From Flavobacterium enshiense DK69 (lineage in GTDB: Bacteria > Bacteroidota > Bacteroidia > Flavobacteriales > Flavobacteriaceae), in NCBI RefSeq assembly GCF_000498495.1, contig NZ_AVCS01000016.1, forward strand, positions 19,337-83,336: DNA of 64,000 bases, written 5' to 3'. The notes beneath the pieces were generated by a model that did not search any database, was not told where the DNA came from, and was given only the letters and a program-made list of their open reading frames with translations. Both the position numbers and the translations under genes were made by a program. Shown piece after piece: positions 33,971-42,965 of the stretch. Position 1 is the first letter of the stretch; every line of letters starts with the position of its first letter.

Positions 33971-34000
33971 AAAAAAAACCAACATAAAGTTGGTTTTTTA
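33971..34000 (-). terminator. Terminator of the hybrid kinase gene
   Basis: The hairpin AACCAACATAAAGTTGGTT with A- and T-runs lies 22 bp beyond the stop of the minus-strand histidine kinase. Confidence 0.82.
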
Positions 34001-34021
34001 TCTGATACTATATTAAACTAT

Positions 34022-35263
34022 TTAATTCAAAAAAGCCAAAGCAATGTATTTATCTACAACTGCTTTAAATTCTTCTTTATTAACCGGTTTTGAAAGATAA
34101 CCATTGAAAGCCTTGCGGTAATTCTCTTTATCATCATTCTGTAAATAGGCCGATTGCGCTATGATTGGAATTTCCGGTGACTCATTTTTAATGAGTTGGG
34201 CAGCGGTATATCCATCAACTTGCGGCATGCGAAGATCCATTAAAATCAAATTGATATCTGGGTTGTTTTTGTATATTTCATATGCTTCTTCTCCGTTTTT
34301 AGCTCTTATAATCTCCACATCACCTTTTTCCAACAATTTTTTCAAAAGCATATAACTGATTTCCTCATCTTCGGCAACTAACACTTTAATTGTTTTTTTG
34401 GACGCGGTTGCTTCTGTTTCTGCTAATGCTGGTTCATATGGAACTTTGAAATAAAATTCGGTTCCTGCTCCAAGTTCTGATTCTATTTCCAGATTTCCAC
34501 CCAATAAATCAACGTAGTGTTTCACCATAAAAAGACCTAAGCCCACATTATTGCCATCATCAGTAACTTTTTCGAGAGTATACTGCGATGCCAATTGTTT
34601 TTCAATCGCCCTTTTATCGAAACCAACACCACTGTCTTTCACGTAAAATTTAATTTCATTATTTACCAATCGGTAGCCCATTTCTATAAAACCCTTGTTT
34701 GTATATTTCAATGCGTTACTAAGCAGACTGGTAAAAATCTGATTGATCTTAACTCCATCTGTCATAACTAAATCGTCCTTATCCACCAAACCTTTTCCAG
34801 ATCTGAAATTCAATCCTTTATACAAAACCCTGCCAACAAATTTGACTTTCAATTCGTCCAGCAATGCATTTAAAGAGACCTTTTGCTTGTTAACGGTTTC
34901 TTTTTGGGATTCGAAAGAATTATAATTAAGAAATTCCGAAAAAACTTCTTCCAATTCACTCGAACAATTAGCTATGATTTCAGCGAAATTATTTCTTTCT
35001 TCTAAATCTAATTTAGTTGTACTCAATAAATTGGAGAGACCAACAATGGTATTTAAAGGTGTTTTGATCCGATGTAAAACAGATTCAATCAGCTCGGTTT
35101 TCAATGATTTACCTCCAACCGATTCCCCGCTTTCCAAATTATCCGAAACAACTTTAACTCCCTTATAGGTTTCACTCAACACCAAAGACAAACTTGCCAA
35201 CTGATCGCGCAACGCATTCACTTGGCCTTCTAACTCTTCATAAGATGGTTTATTTGCATTCAT
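34022..35263 (-). CDS. Hybrid histidine kinase/response regulator without a sensor domain
   Basis: The product is 413 residues. A short coiled-coil (5-40) leads into the HisKA dimerisation box with H64 (VLHRIKTPLNTIVG). The ATPase domain has N183 in SLLSNALKY, DSGVGFD (210-216) and GLGLFMVKHY (241-250). A receiver domain follows with D343 in LMDLRMPQVDG and K385-P in LSKPV. There is no membrane or PAS domain, so input must come by protein contact. The receiver may be controlled in cis or serve a phosphorelay. It is monocistronic. Confidence 0.88.
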   Translation of the reverse strand: MNANKPSYEELEGQVNALRDQLASLSLVLSETYKGVKVVSDNLESGESVGGKSLKTELIESVLHRIKTPLNTIVGLSNLLSTTKLDLEERNNFAEIIANCSSELEEVFSEFLNYNSFESQKETVNKQKVSLNALLDELKVKFVGRVLYKGLNFRSGKGLVDKDDLVMTDGVKINQIFTSLLSNALKYTNKGFIEMGYRLVNNEIKFYVKDSGVGFDKRAIEKQLASQYTLEKVTDDGNNVGLGLFMVKHYVDLLGGNLEIESELGAGTEFYFKVPYEPALAETEATASKKTIKVLVAEDEEISYMLLKKLLEKGDVEIIRAKNGEEAYEIYKNNPDINLILMDLRMPQVDGYTAAQLIKNESPEIPIIAQSAYLQNDDKENYRKAFNGYLSKPVNKEEFKAVVDKYIALAFLN

Positions 35264-35583
35264 CTCCCTTGTTTTTTAATTAACTATTTTCACCCTCCAT
35301 AATAAATTCAACGAAAAAGCATAAAATCAAATTCAAAACACACAACCAAAAACATACATCTATTTGATTTACACAAAGTTACGATATAAAAAAAACAAAA
35401 GACAGAATTTTAAAAGTTTCATGACAAACTAAAGCTCCTATTTACTTGAATAATAAAGAATATCTTAAAAAGTATTCTTTATTTATTATTTACTAATTCA
35501 ATTGTAATTCCGGTTTCAAAATATTCATAAATCGAAATCCTAACTCATAACAATTTTCGTATTTTCGCTAAATATTTATAAGC
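35264..35583. other. Divergent intergenic/promoter region
   Basis: AT-rich DNA lies between the minus-strand kinase and the plus-strand MlaE gene and must contain both promoters. TATTTTCG just upstream of the MlaE start is a poor -7 match. No repeat or gene is seen. Confidence 0.4.
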
Positions 35584-36327
35584 ATGATTCGATATTTATC
35601 CCAAATAGGAAAATACTTTTTGATGTTGAAGGAAGTCTTCAACAAGCCGACAAAATGGTCCATGATGAAGCAACTTATCATGAAGGAAATAGACGATTTA
35701 GTCATGGGGTCTTTAGGAATTGTAGCCTTCATCTCGTTCTTCGTGGGCGGCGTTGTGGCGATTCAGACGGCATTAAACCTAACCAACCCGTTGATTCCGA
35801 AATACCTGATAGGATTTGCAACACGTCAGTCGGTTATTCTTGAGTTCGCCCCTACCTTCATTTCTATCATTATGGCCGGTAAAGTGGGATCGTTCATCAC
35901 TTCAAGTATAGGAACTATGAGGGTTACAGAACAAATTGACGCTTTGGAAGTAATGGGTGTAAACTCGTTGAATTATCTTGTATTCCCTAAAATTGTAGCC
36001 ATGATGTTATACCCGTTCGTAATCGGACTAAGTATGTTCCTGGGAATTTTTGGCGGATGGATAGCCGGTGTTTATGGAGGGTTTGCTTCGAGTACTGAAT
36101 TCCAAACCGGGCTTCAGGTAGAATTCATACCGTTTCACGTGACTTACGCGTTCATCAAAACGGTTTGTTTTGCTTTTTTATTAGCGACGATTCCGTCTTT
36201 TCACGGGTATTACATGAAAGGTGGCGCTTTGGAAGTTGGAAAGGCCAGCACAACTTCGTTCGTTTGGACTTCCGTTGCTATTATTTTGGTGAATTATATC
36301 CTAACACAATTACTGTTAAGCAAATAA
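35584..36327 (+). CDS. mlaE: MlaE-family ABC transporter permease
   Basis: The product is 247 residues with five to six membrane helices. SLGIVAFISFFVGGVVAIQTALNLT and VLEFAPTFISIIMAGKVGSFITSSIGTMRVTEQIDALEVMG are the strong MlaE/YrbE signatures. It is the inner-membrane permease of a lipid-transport ABC system that keeps the outer-membrane bilayer asymmetric. The ATPase gene begins 4 bp after the stop. A MCE (MlaD) gene is not in the window. Confidence 0.92.
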   Translation: MIRYLSQIGKYFLMLKEVFNKPTKWSMMKQLIMKEIDDLVMGSLGIVAFISFFVGGVVAIQTALNLTNPLIPKYLIGFATRQSVILEFAPTFISIIMAGKVGSFITSSIGTMRVTEQIDALEVMGVNSLNYLVFPKIVAMMLYPFVIGLSMFLGIFGGWIAGVYGGFASSTEFQTGLQVEFIPFHVTYAFIKTVCFAFLLATIPSFHGYYMKGGALEVGKASTTSFVWTSVAIILVNYILTQLLLSK

Positions 36328-36331
36328 TAAG

Positions 36332-37102
36332 ATGATTGAGGTAAAAAATGTAGAGAAATCCTTTGGAGAACAGAAGGTCTTAAAAGGAATCACAACCAGT
36401 TTTGAAACCGGAAAAACCAACCTGATTATCGGACAGTCTGGTTCCGGAAAAACGGTTTTGCTTAAAAGTTTATTGGGAATTCATAAACTGGATTCAGGCA
36501 CAATCTCTTTTGATGGCCGAATTTATTCCGATATGAATGACGATGAAAAAAGAGAATTGCGAACCGAAATAGGAATGGTATTTCAGGGAAGCGCACTTTT
36601 TGATTCGATGACAGTAGAGGAAAACATAGGTTTCCCGCTGAAGATGTTCTCAAACAAAAATTCACGCGAAATTAAAGAACGTGTTGATTTTGTAATCGAT
36701 CGTGTAAAACTGATTAATGCACATACAAAGAAACCATCCGAGATATCGGGAGGTATGCAAAAACGTGTGGCGATTGCTCGTGCGATAGTAAACAATCCGA
36801 AGTATTTATTCTGTGACGAACCTAACTCCGGACTGGATCCTAAAACCGCTGTGGTTATTGACAACCTTATCCAGGAAATCACGGAAGAATACAACATCAC
36901 AACCGTTATCAATACACACGACATGAACTCAGTAATGGAAATCGGAGAAAAAATCGTGTTCCTGAAAGAAGGCGTTTTAGCTTGGGAAGGTACTAAAAAG
37001 GAAATTTTCAAAACCGACAACGAAGCGATTGTGGATTTTGTTTACTCGTCAGAATTATTCAAAAAAGTTAGAAAGGCGCAAAACAGGGCCGACAAATTAT
37101 AA
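36332..37102 (+). CDS. mlaF: MlaF-type ABC transporter ATP-binding protein
   Basis: The product is 256 residues. Walker A GQSGSGKT lies at about 36-43, the ABC signature SGGMQKR near 140, Walker B YLFCDEP near 160, and the switch His in INTHD near 195. It energises the MlaE permease encoded 4 bp upstream. A bidirectional terminator at 37101 ends the operon. Confidence 0.93.
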   Translation: MIEVKNVEKSFGEQKVLKGITTSFETGKTNLIIGQSGSGKTVLLKSLLGIHKLDSGTISFDGRIYSDMNDDEKRELRTEIGMVFQGSALFDSMTVEENIGFPLKMFSNKNSREIKERVDFVIDRVKLINAHTKKPSEISGGMQKRVAIARAIVNNPKYLFCDEPNSGLDPKTAVVIDNLIQEITEEYNITTVINTHDMNSVMEIGEKIVFLKEGVLAWEGTKKEIFKTDNEAIVDFVYSSELFKKVRKAQNRADKL

Positions 37103-37138
37103 AAAAAACGGAGTCAAAATTGACTCCGTTTTTTTTAT
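37101..37138. terminator. Bidirectional terminator
   Basis: AACGGAGTCAAAATTGACTCCGTT, with a stem of about 9 bp and long A- and T-runs, lies between mlaF and the convergent mannose-1-phosphate guanylyltransferase gene. Confidence 0.92.
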
Positions 37139-37147
37139 ACAGTTTAT

Positions 37148-38212
37148 TTACTTCAATTCGTTCGCCATTGCGGTTATCCTCTTGATGTCTTGCTCTTTGC
37201 CTTTTGGATAAATCAACAACACATCGTCTTTATCAACAATAATAAAATCCTGAAGTCCATCAACAACAACAAGTTTCTTTCCTTCTGTACGGATTATGTT
37301 GTTAGATGCATTCTCAAGAATTACTGTAGCATTCACTACTGCATTATCCTGTTCATCTTTCGGCAATTTATCATATAATGAACCCCAGGTACCTAAATCG
37401 TTCCAGTCGAATGTTGCCGGTAAAACATACACATTTTGTGCTTTCTCCAAGATGGCATAATCCACCGAAATGTTCTCGGAATTAGGATAATATTCTTTTA
37501 TGAACTGTTTTTCATCCGCAGTATTAAGAACATCAAATCCGTTCATAAATTCTGAATACATCACCGGATTAAAATCCTCGTAAGCTTTCAAAATAGATTC
37601 TACGCTCCACACAAATATCCCTGCATTCCAAAGAAAATTTCTGCTCTGAATAAACTTTCTGGCCGTGGCATAATCCGGTTTTTCACGGAACTGTACCACT
37701 TTTTTTATCGGTCGTGAATCCAATTTATCGTATTCAATATAACCGTAACCAGTATTTGGAAATGTCGGCAAAATTCCCAGTGTCATTAATTTGTCTTCAC
37801 GCTCGCAAAAATCAAAGGCATGTTGCAAATTAGAGACAAACTGCAATTCATCTTCTATCCAATGATCGCTGGGCGCCACCACCATAACAGCGTTCGGATT
37901 TTGTTTTTTTATTTTCAGCGATGCATATAAAATACACGGAGCGGTATTTCGCATAGCAGGCTCCAAAACAATCTGCTCCTGTTTCACCCCCGGAAGTTGT
38001 TCCAAAATCAAGTCGTTGTAAACCTCATTGGTAAGGATTAAGATATTTTCTTTCGGGATCAACTGTGACAAACGGCTGAACGTTTTTTGAATCAGCGTCT
38101 CCCCAGTTCCCAACATATCGTGAAACTGTTTTGGAAATTCTGTTGTACTTACAGGCCAAAATCGGGAGCCTACTCCACCGGCCATTACTATTGCATAATA
38201 ATTCTTATTCAT
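37148..38212 (-). CDS. manC: Mannose-1-phosphate guanylyltransferase
   Basis: The product is 354 residues. VMAGGVGSRFWPVSTTEFPKQF is the nucleotidyltransferase signature with the catalytic GGxGxRxxP...PK pattern. VAPSDHWI and FREKPDY are the other family motifs. It makes GDP-mannose from mannose-1-phosphate and GTP. The phosphomannose isomerase cupin found at the C-terminus of bifunctional forms is absent. It is the last gene of a run with the SDR and SprT genes, 38 bp apart, and supplies the glycan pathway. Confidence 0.93.
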   Translation of the reverse strand: MNKNYYAIVMAGGVGSRFWPVSTTEFPKQFHDMLGTGETLIQKTFSRLSQLIPKENILILTNEVYNDLILEQLPGVKQEQIVLEPAMRNTAPCILYASLKIKKQNPNAVMVVAPSDHWIEDELQFVSNLQHAFDFCEREDKLMTLGILPTFPNTGYGYIEYDKLDSRPIKKVVQFREKPDYATARKFIQSRNFLWNAGIFVWSVESILKAYEDFNPVMYSEFMNGFDVLNTADEKQFIKEYYPNSENISVDYAILEKAQNVYVLPATFDWNDLGTWGSLYDKLPKDEQDNAVVNATVILENASNNIIRTEGKKLVVVDGLQDFIIVDKDDVLLIYPKGKEQDIKRITAMANELK

Positions 38213-38250
38213 CTGTTTTAAACTTGATAAGTTACCGAGTTGTTGAGACC

Positions 38251-38850
38251 TTAATTTGGCAACAACTCCACCTCGGCATTGGGGTTAAAAAGATAGATTC
38301 TCCCCGAATTTATCTCGACGCACTCGTACCGTTTGGTTCGCAGTGCTACTTTTTTAAATATTTTCCCGTTATGGATGCGAAACACACTCCCGTACGGTAT
38401 TTCAAAGATATAATTTTTATCGCTAACCGGATCGAATTGTTTCAAAGCCAGCGACAAGGTTGCATCGGTATCGCTGCTTGCTTTTGGATTTCTGAAATGC
38501 CTAGCAAGTAATGGCAGCAACTGACTGGGAAAAATCTCCGGACGTATAAAAGGCACCATCAAACGCTGGAAAGTCAATTTCCATTCGTCCCCATGCGGCT
38601 TGATGTTTCTGCCGTATTTCTCGAAAGCCACCAAATGAGCAATCTCATGAATCAATGTTATCAGAAAGCGATATTTATTCAAACTTGCGTTGACAGTTAT
38701 CTGATGAAAACCATCGGGATGCCTTCTGTAATCGCCATGGCGAGTCACACGCTCGTTCACGATTTTCAGGTGCACGTGATTTGCCCTGATCAGCTCAAAA
38801 ACGGCCTCAACAGCTAGTTCGGGAATATACTTTTCTAAAATCGATTTCAT
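38251..38850 (-). CDS. SprT-like zinc metalloprotease family protein
   Basis: The product is 199 residues. ITLIHEIAHLVAFEKYG contains the HExxH zinc motif, and HGDEWKLTFQRLM supplies a further conserved His. The C-terminus (GSVFRIHNGKIFKKVALRTKRYEC) is a zinc-ribbon-like region typical of SprT homologues. The start codon abuts the SDR stop with no gap, so the two are translated from one message. Eukaryotic Spartan homologues cut DNA-protein crosslinks; the bacterial role is not established. Confidence 0.85.
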   Translation of the reverse strand: MKSILEKYIPELAVEAVFELIRANHVHLKIVNERVTRHGDYRRHPDGFHQITVNASLNKYRFLITLIHEIAHLVAFEKYGRNIKPHGDEWKLTFQRLMVPFIRPEIFPSQLLPLLARHFRNPKASSDTDATLSLALKQFDPVSDKNYIFEIPYGSVFRIHNGKIFKKVALRTKRYECVEINSGRIYLFNPNAEVELLPN

Positions 38851-39528
38851 TTACGGAGTGGTTGAGGATACCTGCAACACTTTTCCATTGTAATATTTAT
38901 TTCCGGTAAGTGCGAAGTTAAAAATGTAATCAGCCATTTCTTTTGCCGTTATTGGCGCTTCATATCCTGGAAAGGCTTCCTGTAACATTTCCGTCTGAAC
39001 CGCCCCCAAAGCCAACACATTGAATGCAATTCCGCTTTCTTTGTACTCTTCAGCCAGCACTTCTGTCAGGGTAATTACAGCACCCTTACTGGAACTGTAA
39101 GCCGTAAGCCCCGGAAACTTCATGCTGCCCTGGATTCCTCCCATAGAACTTATGGTTACAACGTGACTTCCCTTTTCAAGAAACGGGAGACAGATTCGGG
39201 TTAAATTAGCTACGCCAAAAACATTCACTTTATAAACATTTTCGAATTCCTCTGCAGACATCTTTCCGAAAGACTTCGACAAAAGCGATCCTGCATTATG
39301 AATAATTACATCCACTCTCTTCCAGTCGGAAGCAATAAAATGAGTTACTTTTTCCAAATCCTCTTCTAAAGCCAGATCAACACTTAAACAAGTTATATTT
39401 TCATTTCCGAGCAGCTCTGGAGCAATTTTTCTGGAAATTGACAACACCCTATGACCGGCTCCCGCAAACTGAAGGGCCAATTCACGCCCTATTCCTCGGG
39501 AAGTCCCTGTAATGATGATATTTTTCAT
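38851..39528 (-). CDS. Short-chain dehydrogenase/reductase
   Basis: The product is 225 residues. IITGTSRGIGRELALQF is the NAD(P)-binding glycine motif, VIIHNAG the second motif, and YSSSKGAVITLTEVLA the catalytic Y-x3-K. The fold is complete. The substrate is unknown. It is the first gene of the SDR-SprT-manC run. Confidence 0.9.
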   Translation of the reverse strand: MKNIIITGTSRGIGRELALQFAGAGHRVLSISRKIAPELLGNENITCLSVDLALEEDLEKVTHFIASDWKRVDVIIHNAGSLLSKSFGKMSAEEFENVYKVNVFGVANLTRICLPFLEKGSHVVTISSMGGIQGSMKFPGLTAYSSSKGAVITLTEVLAEEYKESGIAFNVLALGAVQTEMLQEAFPGYEAPITAKEMADYIFNFALTGNKYYNGKVLQVSSTTP

Positions 39529-39622
39529 ATGGAATTTATTCTTTTTATCTGTCTGAAGGAATTCGCACTTTCATTAAAAACGATTCACATATGTAAGTCC
39601 TTCATTCCTAAACTAAAATACT

Positions 39623-39657
39623 AAAAATCCCGTTCTGAATTTCAAAACGGGATTTAA
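39623..39657 (-). terminator. Terminator of the PDH genes
   Basis: AATCCCGTTCTGAATTTCAAAACGGGATT, with a 9-bp stem, lies just beyond the minus-strand E2 stop. Confidence 0.82.
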
Positions 39658-39676
39658 TTTATTATGAACAACAGGC

Positions 39677-41308
39677 TTACGCCAACATTGTTACAGGGTT
39701 TTCTAAAAACAATCTTAGCGTTTGTAAAAACTGCGCTCCAGTAGCACCATCAACTGTTCTGTGATCACAAGCCAAAGTAAGCGTCATAGTGTTACCCACA
39801 ACAATTTGTCCGTTTCTCACCACTGGTTTTTCTTCAATAGCTCCAACAGACAAAATAGCTGAATTCGGCTGGTTAATAATCGATGTGAATGACTGAATAC
39901 CAAACATACCTAAATTGGAAACAGTAAATGTACTACCTTCCATTTCTGCCGGTGTCAGTTTTTTGCTTTTCGCTTTTACTGCCAAATCTTTCACATTAGC
40001 ACCAATTTGAGACAAACTCATTTGATCCGTAAAGTTCAAAACCGGTACTACCAATCCATCTTCAACAGCTACAGCAACTCCAACATTCACATGGTGATTG
40101 ATAACCATTGCATCCTCTCTCCATTGTGAATTTACTTGTGGATGTTTTTTCAATGCCATTGCGCAAGCTTTCACCACCATATCATTGAATGAAACTTTCG
40201 TATCCGGAACAGTATTGATAACCGCTCTTGATTTCATTGCCTCATCCATTGCTACTTCAATAGTTAAGTAGTAATGAGGCGCAGTGAATTTCGATTCTGC
40301 CAAACGACGCGCAATCGTTTTACGCATTTGTGAATTTTTGATTTCCTCTTGGAATTTCTCTCCGGTAGGAACAAATGGTTTAACAGCAGGAGCTGCAGTA
40401 GAAGTCGCAGGGGCTGAAACCACCTGTGTAGCTGCAGCTTGAGGCGTAAATCCTTCCACATCGCTTTTCACGATTCTTCCGTTTTCGCCTGAACCTTTTA
40501 CCTGAGAAAGATCAATGCCTTTTTCCTGTGCAATTTTCTTTGCCAACGGAGATGCAAAAACTCTACCTCCTGTATTTGTATTTTGTACCGGAGCAGCAGG
40601 AGTTTCTGCTTTTACTTCAGCCGCTTTTTCAGTAGCAGGAGCCGTTTCAGCGCCACCTGATTTGAAACCGGCTACGACACCGGTAACATCTGTCCCCGCA
40701 GGTCCAATAATTGCTAAAATACTGTCAACCGGAGCTGTTTGCCCTTCGTTAACTCCAATATATAAAAGCGTTCCGGAATTGAATGATTCAAATTCCATTG
40801 TCGCTTTATCAGTTTCAATCTCTGCAAGGATATCCCCTTCTTTTACTTCGTCACCAACTTTTTTCAACCAAGTCGCCACCGTTCCGTCAGTCATAGTATC
40901 ACTTAAACGCGGCATGGTTACCACTTTTACACCTGCAGGAAGTGCTGCAGCCGGTTTAGCTACGCTCGATTCGGCCACTCCTTGGGTTGGAGCTTTAGTT
41001 TCAGTAACAGGCGCTGGTTCACTTTTAGTAGCTGAAGCACCTCCGCTCAATAAAGCAGAAATATCTTCGCCTGGAGCACCAATAATTGCCAAAAGAGCAT
41101 CTACCGGAGCCGATTCACCTTCCTGAATTCCTATATGCAATAATGTTCCTGTATTAAACGATTCGAACTCCATCGTAGCTTTGTCCGTTTCAATTTCAGC
41201 AAGAATATCACCTTCTTTAACAACATCCCCAACTTTTTTCAACCAAGTTGCCACAACTCCTTCGGTCATGGTGTCGCTTAAACGCGGCATTGTAATTACT
41301 ACTGCCAT
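39677..41308 (-). CDS. pdhC: Pyruvate dehydrogenase E2 (dihydrolipoamide acetyltransferase)
   Basis: The product is 543 residues with two tandem lipoyl domains; lipoylation lysines K43 and K167 lie in two identical ETDKATMEFESF motifs. Ala/Pro-rich linkers separate these from the E1/E3-binding domain (FASPLAKKIAQEKGIDLSQV). The catalytic acetyltransferase domain has active-site DHRTVDGA near the C-terminus. It transfers acetyl to CoA in the pyruvate dehydrogenase complex. E1-alpha lies 4 bp upstream. E1-beta and E3 are not in the window, as is usual where pdhB is separate. Confidence 0.95.
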   Translation of the reverse strand: MAVVITMPRLSDTMTEGVVATWLKKVGDVVKEGDILAEIETDKATMEFESFNTGTLLHIGIQEGESAPVDALLAIIGAPGEDISALLSGGASATKSEPAPVTETKAPTQGVAESSVAKPAAALPAGVKVVTMPRLSDTMTDGTVATWLKKVGDEVKEGDILAEIETDKATMEFESFNSGTLLYIGVNEGQTAPVDSILAIIGPAGTDVTGVVAGFKSGGAETAPATEKAAEVKAETPAAPVQNTNTGGRVFASPLAKKIAQEKGIDLSQVKGSGENGRIVKSDVEGFTPQAAATQVVSAPATSTAAPAVKPFVPTGEKFQEEIKNSQMRKTIARRLAESKFTAPHYYLTIEVAMDEAMKSRAVINTVPDTKVSFNDMVVKACAMALKKHPQVNSQWREDAMVINHHVNVGVAVAVEDGLVVPVLNFTDQMSLSQIGANVKDLAVKAKSKKLTPAEMEGSTFTVSNLGMFGIQSFTSIINQPNSAILSVGAIEEKPVVRNGQIVVGNTMTLTLACDHRTVDGATGAQFLQTLRLFLENPVTMLA

Positions 41309-41314
41309 AATCGA

Positions 41315-42313
41315 TTATAATTTATGTGGTATAAATGGATAATTTTCCTGCTCGTAAACAACATCATACAGCTGATTCAACTCTGGGAATGGAGATTCTT
41401 CAGCAAATTTTTCGCACTCATCCACCAAATCTTTTACTCTTTGGTCGACAGCTTCGATTTCTGCCTCAGTTGCGTATTTATTTTCTTTGATAATATCAAG
41501 CACCTGAGTAATAGGGTCGATTTTTCTATACTCGTCTACCTCTTCTTTGGTTCTGTAGTGTTGAGCATCCGACATCGAATGACCTCTGTAACGGTACGTT
41601 TTCATTTCCAGGAAAGTTGGTCCGTCACCACGACGCGCTCTTTCGATTGCTTCGTGCATCGCTTCCGCAACTTTAATCGGATTCATGGCATCCACTGGTC
41701 CGCATGGCATTTCGTATCCTAATCCTAATTTCCAGATATCGGTATGGTTCGCTGTTCTTTCAACAGACGTACCCATTGCATAACCATTATTTTCAACGAT
41801 GAATACCACAGGAAGTTTCCACAACATGGCCATATTGAAAGCCTCGTGAAGCGATCCCTGACGAGCAGCTCCGTCACCGAAATAAGTTAGCGTAACACCT
41901 CCGGTTCCGAAATACTTGTCAGCAAAAGCAATTCCGGCTCCTACTGGAATTTGAGCACCAACGATACCGTGACCACCATAAAAACCGTGTTCCTTATCGA
42001 AAATATGCATCGATCCTCCCATCCCTTTAGATGTACCGGTAACTTTTCCTAACAGTTCTGCCATAACTCGCTTGGGATCAGTTCCCATACCGATTGGCTG
42101 AACGTGGTTACGGTAAGCCGTGATCATTTTGTCCTTAGATAAGTCCATCGCGTGTAAAGCTCCCGCTAATACCGCCTCCTGTCCGTTATATAAGTGCAAG
42201 AATCCACGAACTTTCTGTTGAATGTATAATGCAGCGAGTTTGTCTTCGAACTTTCTCCAGAACTGCATGTCTTCATACCATTTAAGGTAAACTTCTTTTG
42301 TAATTGGTTTCAT
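41315..42313 (-). CDS. pdhA: Pyruvate dehydrogenase E1 component, alpha subunit
   Basis: The product is 332 residues from the ATG at 42313 (MKPITKEVYLKWYEDMQFWR), the normal length; the frame extends upstream to 42367 only through promoter DNA. The TPP-binding motif is GDGAARQGSLHEAF through VENNGYAMGT. YRYRGHSMSDAQHYRTKEEV carries the phosphorylation-loop-like conserved serine region. It decarboxylates pyruvate and reductively acetylates lipoate on E2, encoded directly downstream. Confidence 0.95.
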   Translation of the reverse strand: MKPITKEVYLKWYEDMQFWRKFEDKLAALYIQQKVRGFLHLYNGQEAVLAGALHAMDLSKDKMITAYRNHVQPIGMGTDPKRVMAELLGKVTGTSKGMGGSMHIFDKEHGFYGGHGIVGAQIPVGAGIAFADKYFGTGGVTLTYFGDGAARQGSLHEAFNMAMLWKLPVVFIVENNGYAMGTSVERTANHTDIWKLGLGYEMPCGPVDAMNPIKVAEAMHEAIERARRGDGPTFLEMKTYRYRGHSMSDAQHYRTKEEVDEYRKIDPITQVLDIIKENKYATEAEIEAVDQRVKDLVDECEKFAEESPFPELNQLYDVVYEQENYPFIPHKL

Positions 42314-42353
42314 TGTTGCTCTTTTAAGCTTTATTACACAATTTTGCGAAGGG

Positions 42354-42361
42354 CAAAAATA
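42354..42361 (-). promoter_or_regulatory. Candidate -7 box of the pdhA-pdhC operon
   Basis: On the minus strand TATTTTTG fits the Bacteroidota TAnnTTTG element 40 bp upstream of the pdhA start. The -33 region (TTTC at 42381-42384, spacer about 19) is weak. Confidence 0.4.
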
Positions 42362-42409
42362 ACACATCTTGTTAAGAAGTGAAAATTTAACCCCATTAAA
42401 TTACTCTTT

Positions 42410-42892
42410 TTATAGAAAGTTTTTATCAAACATCAGTGGCAGCAAACTCTTCAGGGAATCTGATTTATACACTTCACCCACAGCGCCCATAAAATAAATC
42501 TCAATTGGCTGTTCCTGACGGATTTCATACTCCGCTATAGACTGACGACAGGCCCCACATGGAGGAATAGGCTCTGACACTTCTTTGCTGTCCGCTGTTG
42601 CGGAAATTGTCATTTTTAAAATCTTAGCTTCCGGATAAATTGCCCCAGCCTGAAATATAGCAACCCGCTCTGCACACAATCCGGACGGATACGCAGCGTT
42701 CTCCTGATTAGAACCCAAAACAACCTTTCCGTTATCCAGTAAAATTGCAGCACCTACCCTGAATTTGGAATAAGGCGCATAAGCTTTTTTCCGTACAACC
42801 ACAGCCTGAACCATCAGATCCTTTATCTCGGGAGCAAGTTCATCGATAGAATCGTAAACTAAAAAAGAGGCAGTCACATTAATACTTTTCAT
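42410..42892 (-). CDS. cdd: Cytidine deaminase
   Basis: The product is 160 residues. SGLCAERVAIF and PPCGACRQSIAEY contain the zinc-binding C-A-E-R and PCxxC motifs with catalytic Glu. YSKFRVGAAILLDNGKVVLGSNQENAAYPSG is the family N-terminal core. It deaminates cytidine and deoxycytidine in pyrimidine salvage. It is separated from porV by a terminator. Confidence 0.95.
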   Translation of the reverse strand: MKSINVTASFLVYDSIDELAPEIKDLMVQAVVVRKKAYAPYSKFRVGAAILLDNGKVVLGSNQENAAYPSGLCAERVAIFQAGAIYPEAKILKMTISATADSKEVSEPIPPCGACRQSIAEYEIRQEQPIEIYFMGAVGEVYKSDSLKSLLPLMFDKNFL

Positions 42893-42912
42893 CTGATCGT
42901 ATTATTACAGAC

Positions 42913-42947
42913 AAAAAATCCAAACTCATTACAAGTTTGGATTTTTT
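42913..42947 (-). terminator. Terminator after porV
   Basis: AATCCAAACTCATTACAAGTTTGGATT, with A- and T-runs, lies between porV and cdd. Confidence 0.85.
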
Positions 42948-42965
42948 ATTCTTTATTCTTATCTA

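Noticed and set aside
40515..41126. 203-codon open frame opposite the E2 lipoyl domains
   Set aside because: It is antisense to a well-supported enzyme in Ala/Pro-rich codons; a composition artefact.
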